DNA of 12,194 bases, taken from assembly GCA_030668505.1 (NCBI GenBank), contig DAOUTV010000029.1, forward strand, positions 1-12,194, written 5' to 3'. Positions 7,182 through 12,194 of the stretch are shown here, in pieces. Under the pieces are notes generated by a model. That model saw nothing but the letters and a program-made list of their open reading frames with translations. It ran no database searches and was not told where the DNA came from. This DNA comes from Desulfobacterales bacterium (GTDB taxonomy: Bacteria; Desulfobacterota; Desulfobacteria; Desulfobacterales; C00003060). The position numbers and the translations under genes are program-made. Position 1 is the stretch's first letter. Each line of letters opens with the position of its first letter.

Positions 7182-7217
7182 AAAGGCTAAACTCCTACTT
7201 TTGAATAAATTTATCAG

Positions 7218-8546
7218 ATGCCACTGATTATGCAAGAAACCAAGGTTGTTCAACATAAGGCTGATTTTGCCGAAAAGGTTCAGGTATTTTCCGAGGAATT
7301 CTTGAGATGCTGTGTCTATGTCTGCGAAACCGAATCCGCCCGTGAGACCTTCACCAAAAGACTGTATGCAAGAATGGTCTCAAGCTCCAAGCTTTTGGAA
7401 GATTTCCTGGACTTTCACGGTGCGAAAAACAATTCCAACTGGTATTATTATCGCGAGCTGGTCTCCAGTGTAAGAAACCTGTCTGAAGCCAGTTACTCCC
7501 AGAAACACATCTCCAAGCGACTCCCATTGTATGACTTGGCAAAGACCGAGGGGTTTGAGGAGGGCGGATATGCCACTCACAAATTCCTGATAAATTCTTT
7601 AAGGAAAATTTCTAAAAATGCGCTAAAAGCAGCTAAACGCCTGCACATTAACTTACCTGAAGATCGTTTTTCGTGGGATGATTTTCCAGGAATAGCTACT
7701 GAGACTCGTCTTGAGTTTGACATAGATGATGAGAACCTGGAAGAAGAGAAAAAAAACATTGTTAAGATAACAACTGAGTTTTTGAGAGTAGCCGTTGAAT
7801 TTGAAACATTGGGTTTTTATGAACCATACGACTTGGATCAGATTAAGGCCATTGTTCCTTCCAGGTTTAATGAGCAAGAGGCACGGCGATTCGAAATGGT
7901 CGTCCACAGCCTGCAATCATCCTTTGATACTTATGTGAAAAGAAGCGAGCTCCGCTTTCACGATATCAAACTCAAACGGCTTCGCGGATATATCTCAGTA
8001 GTACTTCACCTTTTAGAGCTTACGCGACGTCTCTTACACTATTATGAAAGGCACCTCCATGAGGTGGGCTACAAGAACATTTACAAAAAAGTACGCGATG
8101 CTTTGGCCGAGGCTGTTAGTCCTGAAGATATTCTTGATCGCATTGTCAATTATGGTCTTTATTATATATGGTATTTCTTGGTCCAGGGTCAAGATCTCGT
8201 ACACGAGATCTTGAATGAAAATATGGAACGCGGATCCACTGTGGTGGGCATACCACAAGAGCTTGGTTTTCACAGTCGGCCCTGTATGTTGGTAGCCAAG
8301 ATCGTTCAATATTACGGCGGTCAAGTGGAACTGTGGGTTGATTCTGATCGATTTGATGCAAGCAGCGTCCTGGACATCCAGTGGGCAGGCGGCAAGATTC
8401 AAAAAGAGGGCATCAAGGAGGTTGTCTTTAAGGGCGACGTGCGCGCCTTGAAAGACATCCGGATTTTGGCCAATGTAAACTATGGTGAAGATTCAATGGG
8501 CAAAGGCATTCCGCTGCCAAAAGAACTTTTCTATTTGAAGCAATAA
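7218..8546 (+). CDS. Uncharacterised helical protein with C-terminal HPr-like domain
   Basis: The 442-residue protein has two parts. Residues 1 to about 335 are mostly helical, charged, rich in aromatic residues, without signal peptide or obvious membrane segment, and match no family I recognise. Residues about 338-425 resemble HPr, the phosphocarrier of the PEP sugar phosphotransferase system. LGFHSRPCMLVAKIVQYYGG corresponds to the HPr active-site region, placing His352 at HPr His15. Ser383 in ASSVLDIQ falls exactly 31 residues later, as His15 and Ser46 do in HPr. This suggests it may be phosphorylated by EI and perhaps by HPr kinase, and may serve as a sensor or regulator rather than a sugar carrier. 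The start is uncertain: ATG at 7218 or 7230, neither with a clear Shine-Dalgarno. ispD follows 62 bases downstream. No other PTS gene is in the window. Confidence 0.82.
   Translation: MPLIMQETKVVQHKADFAEKVQVFSEEFLRCCVYVCETESARETFTKRLYARMVSSSKLLEDFLDFHGAKNNSNWYYYRELVSSVRNLSEASYSQKHISKRLPLYDLAKTEGFEEGGYATHKFLINSLRKISKNALKAAKRLHINLPEDRFSWDDFPGIATETRLEFDIDDENLEEEKKNIVKITTEFLRVAVEFETLGFYEPYDLDQIKAIVPSRFNEQEARRFEMVVHSLQSSFDTYVKRSELRFHDIKLKRLRGYISVVLHLLELTRRLLHYYERHLHEVGYKNIYKKVRDALAEAVSPEDILDRIVNYGLYYIWYFLVQGQDLVHEILNENMERGSTVVGIPQELGFHSRPCMLVAKIVQYYGGQVELWVDSDRFDASSVLDIQWAGGKIQKEGIKEVVFKGDVRALKDIRILANVNYGEDSMGKGIPLPKELFYLKQ
8190..8213. repeat. Perfect 11-bp inverted repeat inside the HPr-domain gene
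   Basis: CAAGATCTCGT (8190-8200) and ACGAGATCTTG (8203-8213) are perfect inverted copies separated by 2 bases. They lie in codons for QDLVHEIL, just before the HPr-like domain. No T tract follows, so it is not a terminator. It could be a protein-binding palindrome or chance. Confidence 0.6.
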
Positions 8547-8608
8547 GCGTCGGCCCCAGGGGCTTCTCATCCATTACTCCATCTTACCCCCATATTTTGA
8601 TATGAACC

Positions 8609-9313
8609 ATGACTGACCGACCAAACCGGGTTGCCGCACTTATTGTGGCGGCAGGGCAGGGGACCCGCATGGGGACCCAAGCCAAAAAGCAATACATGAC
8701 GCTGAGAAACCGACCGGTGCTGGCACATACCCTTATCACTTTTGAAAAATGCGATGCGGTTGGAGAGATATTTCTGGTAATCCCTCGTGGTGATGATTCT
8801 TATTGCAAAAAGGAGATAATAGCACCCCTGAGAACCAACAAACCGATTCATCTGGTTTCAGGTGGTGCAACAAGACAGGAGTCGGTATACAATGGTTTGA
8901 GGGCCATTGACGGAAGGTTTGACCTGGTGGTTATCCACGATGGTGTGCGGCCGCTAGTCAAGACAGAGCGAATCACTGAGTGTATTCGAGTGGCAGAGAA
9001 ATATGGGAGCTGCATCCTGGCCGTACCGGCAAGCGACACCATAAAGACCGTAGATGAACATGACTGTGTGATTGTAACCAAGAAACGTCACATGATCAGG
9101 TTGGCCCAAACCCCTCAAGCATTCCATTATGATATTATAATGGGAGCTCATGTGGCATCTCAAAAAGAAGCTTATGTAGGGACGGATGATGCTGAATTGG
9201 TAGAGCGGTTCGGTAAGGTCGTGAAGGTGATTCCGGGTGATCCATACAACATCAAGATAACCACACCCGAAGATCTCAAATTTGCAGAAGCTTTGCTGAC
9301 AAATATAGAGTAA
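8609..9313 (+). CDS. ispD: 2-C-methyl-D-erythritol 4-phosphate cytidylyltransferase
   Basis: IspD joins CTP and methylerythritol 4-phosphate to give CDP-methylerythritol, the third step of the MEP route to isoprenoids. The 234-residue protein is full length. It has the nucleotide-binding loop AALIVAAGQGTRMG with AKKQ (about residues 9-28), SGGATRQESVYNGL, the metal and substrate motif VIHDGVRPLV (about 108-117), LAQTPQAF, GTDDAELVERFG, and the C-terminal GDPYNIKITTPEDL. All are IspD hallmarks. No ispF partner or fusion follows. The ATG at 8609 has no good Shine-Dalgarno, but it gives the expected short N-terminus. It may be co-transcribed with the HPr-domain gene, since the 62-base gap shows no strong terminator. 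Its stop is 6 bases from that of the convergent pyrD. Confidence 0.97.
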   Translation: MTDRPNRVAALIVAAGQGTRMGTQAKKQYMTLRNRPVLAHTLITFEKCDAVGEIFLVIPRGDDSYCKKEIIAPLRTNKPIHLVSGGATRQESVYNGLRAIDGRFDLVVIHDGVRPLVKTERITECIRVAEKYGSCILAVPASDTIKTVDEHDCVIVTKKRHMIRLAQTPQAFHYDIIMGAHVASQKEAYVGTDDAELVERFGKVVKVIPGDPYNIKITTPEDLKFAEALLTNIE

Positions 9314-9315
9314 CA

Positions 9316-9361
9316 GATTTTAATCACTCCTGTGAGCAATTTTAGGCCCACTCGTTTTCAG
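9316..9361 (-). repeat. Dispersed hairpin repeat, copy C, running into pyrD
   Basis: ATCACTCCTGTGAGCAA (from 9323) shares TCCTGTGAGCAA exactly with copy A and is followed by the same AGGCCC and TTTTCAG elements, here with a few extra bases. It lies between the convergent ispD and pyrD genes. It covers the pyrD stop codon and roughly the last 13 pyrD codons. It may act as a weak two-way terminator. Confidence 0.45.
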
Positions 9362-10267
9362 GCTGCCAATGATCCGGCTGATATCCGGAATGTTATTCTC
9401 CACAAGATAGGATCCAAGTCCTTCAACAATCTCCATAGATACCCGCGGGTTGACAAAATTGGCAGTGCCGACCTGTACAGCAAAGGCCCCTACAATCAAA
9501 AACTCCAAGGCATCCATGGCATCTATTATCCCTCCTATACCAATGACCGGGACACTCACCGTCTGTGCTGCCTCCCATACCATTCGTAGCGCAATCGGTT
9601 TTACGGCAGGTCCGGAAAGCCCTCCTGTAATATTGGCAAGTTTCGGCCGGCGTGTCGCCACATCCACGGCCATTCCAGTGACCGTATTGATAAGTGAGAT
9701 CGCATCGGCTCCTGCTTCCTCTACGCTTTGAGCAATGGGCTTGATATCGGTCACATTTGGCGAAAGCTTGGCGATCAATGGAAGCCTTGTCTTTTCTCTG
9801 ACCGCTTTTATCACCTCAAAGGCCATCTTTGGATTGGTCCCAAAGGCGATGCCGCCGGCTTTCACATTCGGGCACGAAATGTTTACCTCGATACCGGCTA
9901 TACCCTCCAGATCCTGGATCCGTTCAGCCAGTTTGGCGTAGGCTTTGGTCTCATGGCCGTAAATATTAAGGACGATGGGAGTCTCCAGAGTTTGAAGAAA
10001 AGGGAGCTTTTCCCGCACAAAGGCTTCCAGTCCCACATTTTCAAGGCCTATTGCATTCAGCATCCCCCCGCACGCCTCCACAGTCCGAGGGGGAGGATTG
10101 CCGCCAGAGGGTTTTAGAGAAAGACCCTTTACGATGATGCCGCCCAATCTGTTTAGATCAACCAGCGAAGCAAACTCCAGTCCATACCCAAAGGTGCCGG
10201 AGGCGGTCATCACCGGATTTTTCATGAAGATGCCGCCTACCTCTACAGCAAGGTTGTGGGAATTCAT
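9320..10267 (-). CDS. pyrD: Dihydroorotate dehydrogenase, class 1B catalytic subunit
   Basis: PyrD oxidises dihydroorotate to orotate in pyrimidine synthesis, using FMN. The 315-residue protein has the class 1B pattern: KNPVMTASGTFGYG (about 16-29), Lys47 in IIVKGLS, GGMLNAIGLENVG, NISCPNVKAGG with the class 1 catalytic-base Cys132, AKLSPN, LINTVTGMAVD, GGLSGPAVKP, and the phosphate-binding GIGGI and VGTANF. Class 1B enzymes normally pair with the PyrK iron-sulfur/FAD subunit and pass electrons to NAD. No pyrK is in the window. The start codon overlaps the dxs stop as ATGA, indicating translational coupling. The last 10 residues or so (SGPKIAHRSD) go beyond the usual end and are encoded by a dispersed repeat. 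Confidence 0.95.
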   Translation of the reverse strand: MNSHNLAVEVGGIFMKNPVMTASGTFGYGLEFASLVDLNRLGGIIVKGLSLKPSGGNPPPRTVEACGGMLNAIGLENVGLEAFVREKLPFLQTLETPIVLNIYGHETKAYAKLAERIQDLEGIAGIEVNISCPNVKAGGIAFGTNPKMAFEVIKAVREKTRLPLIAKLSPNVTDIKPIAQSVEEAGADAISLINTVTGMAVDVATRRPKLANITGGLSGPAVKPIALRMVWEAAQTVSVPVIGIGGIIDAMDALEFLIVGAFAVQVGTANFVNPRVSMEIVEGLGSYLVENNIPDISRIIGSLKTSGPKIAHRSD

Positions 10268-12135
10268 TGGATCATATCCCTGACGGCCTTTACAATGGCA
10301 GGTGTATCAACACCGTGCTTTGAACGTAGAATCTGTTGTGAGCCGTGTTCCACAAAGGTATCGGAAATCCCAAGCCGCACTAGTCGGCTGGTCGTGATGC
10401 CCTCATCTGATAGGTGTTCGAGCACCGCACTACCAAAACCACCTTGCAATACGTTTTCCTCAACAGTAAGGATGAATGGAATCTCCCTGGCAAGTCGATT
10501 CAACAACTCAGCATCGAGGGGTTTTATATAACGACTGTTGACTACAGTGGCTGAAATGTTTTGGTCTTCAAGTTGTTTGCTGGCCTCAAGGGCTGCCGTT
10601 ACTGTCACGCCAATAGCCAAAATCAGAACATCAGGGCCTGTGGTGAGGACCTCTCCTTTGCCGATAGGAAGGGTATGAATTTCCTCATCCATGGAAACCG
10701 CTGTGCCATCCCCTCTCGGATACCTCAAGGCAATGGGACCAGGATGTTCAAGGGCTGTCATTAGCATATGTCGCAGCTCATTTTCGTCCTTTGGTGCCAT
10801 GACTACCATATTTGGTAGGTTGCGAAGATAGGAAAGATCAAACAGACCGTGATGCGTGGGCCCGTCTTCACCAACGATTCCCCCACGGTCCAGAGCAAAG
10901 ACCACTGGATGCTTTTCAAGGCATACATCGTGAATAATCTGGTCATACGCTCGCTGCAAAAAGGTGGAATAGATAGCAACCACAGGACGAAACCCCTCAA
11001 TAGCCATGCCGGCCGCAAAGGTGACAGCATGCTGCTCGGCTATACCCACATCAAAAAAACGTTCGGGAAAGGCATCGGAAAAGGCCCTGAGACCGGTTCC
11101 TTCCGGCATGGCTGCCGTGACTGCCACGATACGGTCATTTTTTCGGGCCAGCTCAACGAGAGTATTTCCAAAGACTTCCGTATATGTCGGAGGTCTTTTC
11201 TGAGGAGAGATACCGTTGCCCGTTGCGATTTCAAAAGACCCGACGCCATGAAAATAGGTAGGGTTGCGCTCTGCAGGCGGATAACCTTTACCCTTTTTCG
11301 TAGTGACGTGGAGCAGGACAGGTTTGGTCATCTCCTTTACGTTCTGGAGTGTATCGATTAAGTGGTCCAACCTATGCCCCTTGATGGGACCGAAATATTT
11401 AAATTTGAACGCTTCAAAGAGCATACCCGGTGTAATAAATGCCTTGAACGAGTCTTCGGTTCGCTTGGCAAGGTTGTATACGTCATCACCGAATTTAGGA
11501 AGGGACTTAAAAAAGTCCTTGAGTTCCTCTCTAAGGTCCATAAAGTATTTGGCAGAAAGTTTTCGGCTCAAGAATGAGGAAAGGACACCCACATTTCGGG
11601 CAATGGACATCTCGTTGTCATTTAGGATCACAATAAGGTTTTTTTGCAGGTCACCCGCCTGGTTGAACCCTTCGTAAGCCAGGCCGCCGGTCATGGAGCC
11701 ATCCCCAATAACAGCAACGATTTTGGCAGGATCCTTTTTCAGACACTTGCCGCATGCAATCCCCAGCCCCGCTGAAATGGAAGTGCTTGCATGTCCTGTG
11801 GAAAAAGCATCATATGGGCTTTCGCTAATGCGAGTGAAGCCGCTCAAGCCGCCATATTGCCGCAGCGTGTGAAATCTGTCTCGCCGGCCTGTAAGCAGTT
11901 TGTGGGCATAGGCCTGGTGCCCGACGTCCCATATTATCTTGTCCTTTTGAACGTCAAAGACATAGTGCAAGGCTATGGTCAACTCGACTACCCCAAGACT
12001 AGGAGCCAAGTGTCCTCCTGTCTTGGAGACGGTTTTGATGATCACCTCGCGGATTTCCCTGGCCAATTTTGGAAGTTCTGATCGCTGTAAGCGATTAAGG
12101 TCTTCCGGAGAATCGATTTTATCCAAGTATTTCAC
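10264..12135 (-). CDS. dxs: 1-deoxy-D-xylulose-5-phosphate synthase
   Basis: Dxs condenses pyruvate and glyceraldehyde 3-phosphate using thiamine diphosphate. It is the first and flux-controlling step of the MEP isoprenoid pathway and also feeds thiamine and pyridoxal synthesis. The 623-residue protein is full length and carries all landmarks: GGHLAPSLGVVELTIALHYVF (about 40-60), DVGHQAYAHKLLTGR, the thiamine/Mg motif GDGSMTGG (144-151) with LNDNEMSI, the catalytic glutamate Glu367 in GIAEQHAV, YSTFLQRAYDQIIHDV, DRGGIVGEDGPTHHG, and a transketolase C-terminal domain. The start is GTG at 12135, with GAGG (minus strand, 12146-12143) 7 bases upstream. Its stop overlaps the pyrD start by 4 bases. 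Any upstream partner such as ispA or xseB would lie beyond the window. Confidence 0.98.
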   Translation of the reverse strand: MKYLDKIDSPEDLNRLQRSELPKLAREIREVIIKTVSKTGGHLAPSLGVVELTIALHYVFDVQKDKIIWDVGHQAYAHKLLTGRRDRFHTLRQYGGLSGFTRISESPYDAFSTGHASTSISAGLGIACGKCLKKDPAKIVAVIGDGSMTGGLAYEGFNQAGDLQKNLIVILNDNEMSIARNVGVLSSFLSRKLSAKYFMDLREELKDFFKSLPKFGDDVYNLAKRTEDSFKAFITPGMLFEAFKFKYFGPIKGHRLDHLIDTLQNVKEMTKPVLLHVTTKKGKGYPPAERNPTYFHGVGSFEIATGNGISPQKRPPTYTEVFGNTLVELARKNDRIVAVTAAMPEGTGLRAFSDAFPERFFDVGIAEQHAVTFAAGMAIEGFRPVVAIYSTFLQRAYDQIIHDVCLEKHPVVFALDRGGIVGEDGPTHHGLFDLSYLRNLPNMVVMAPKDENELRHMLMTALEHPGPIALRYPRGDGTAVSMDEEIHTLPIGKGEVLTTGPDVLILAIGVTVTAALEASKQLEDQNISATVVNSRYIKPLDAELLNRLAREIPFILTVEENVLQGGFGSAVLEHLSDEGITTSRLVRLGISDTFVEHGSQQILRSKHGVDTPAIVKAVRDMIQ

Positions 12136-12194
12136 ACTAAATCCTCATTCCAAGTAGTCAGTATTGATGCTTTTCCTTATCCTCGAACTTACGC

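Noticed and set aside
7178..7205. TTCAAAAG / CTTTTGAA inverted repeat just before the HPr-domain gene
   Set aside because: It is an 8-bp AT-rich repeat with a 12-base loop and no T tract. There is too little to call it an operator or terminator.
8547..8580. GCCCC-A-GGGGC palindrome after the HPr-domain gene as a terminator
   Set aside because: The loop is too short for a full stem and no T tract follows.
9332..10117. Forward-strand open frames opposite pyrD, the longest at 9728-10117
   Set aside because: The reverse strand encodes a complete, well-conserved PyrD, and the forward frames have no family features.
10849..11361. 170-residue forward open frame opposite dxs
   Set aside because: It lies wholly antisense to conserved Dxs motifs and has no ribosome binding site or family resemblance.
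1..12194. CRISPR arrays, prophage or complete insertion sequences
   Set aside because: No regularly spaced direct repeats, transposase or phage genes are seen. The only mobile-type sequence is the short MITE-like element.

Overview
The window looks like a piece of chromosome from a Gram-negative bacterium of the Desulfobacterota (deltaproteobacterial) type. The evidence is the yqeY-dnaG-rpoD order, a long Nif3 protein followed by a coiled-coil zinc-ribbon protein and rnpB, a class 1B pyrD next to dxs, and a short dispersed element with GTAAAAAGT-type ends that resembles repeats I recall from sulfate-reducer genomes. The lineage is an inference. Start codons are mixed: TTG for dnaG and nif3, GTG for the zinc-ribbon gene and dxs, and ATG elsewhere.

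Layout. Positions 1-166 hold no convincing gene. Positions 167-4179 are a compact forward operon of the macromolecular-synthesis type: yqeY, DNA primase (dnaG) and the housekeeping sigma factor (rpoD), ending at a long hairpin terminator. Next comes a single tRNA gene with anticodon CAT and its own likely promoter, then a perfect 15-bp hairpin terminator that lies unusually close to the ribosome binding site of the next gene. Positions 4555-6470 encode a Nif3-family metal protein with an inserted PII-like domain and a coiled-coil C4 zinc-ribbon protein. RNase P RNA (rnpB, 6525-6929) follows. A roughly 209-bp MITE-like element with 19-bp terminal inverted repeats sits 8 bases after rnpB.

Positions 7218-8546 encode the least ordinary protein here: about 335 residues of uncharacterised helical sequence fused to a C-terminal HPr-like phosphocarrier domain. 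That domain keeps both the active-site histidine and the regulatory serine at exact HPr spacing. ispD (8609-9313) follows in the same direction. It converges, with only 6 bases between stop codons, on a reverse-strand pair dxs-pyrD (12135 to 9320) joined by an ATGA overlap. Two enzymes of the MEP isoprenoid pathway, Dxs and IspD, therefore face each other across pyrD.

Most of the window is housekeeping: replication, transcription, tRNA processing, isoprenoid and pyrimidine synthesis. The points worth a second look are the HPr fusion protein, the MITE abutting rnpB with a possible outward promoter, a three-copy hairpin repeat that supplies one terminator and the tail of PyrD, and a possible attenuator in the nif3 leader.
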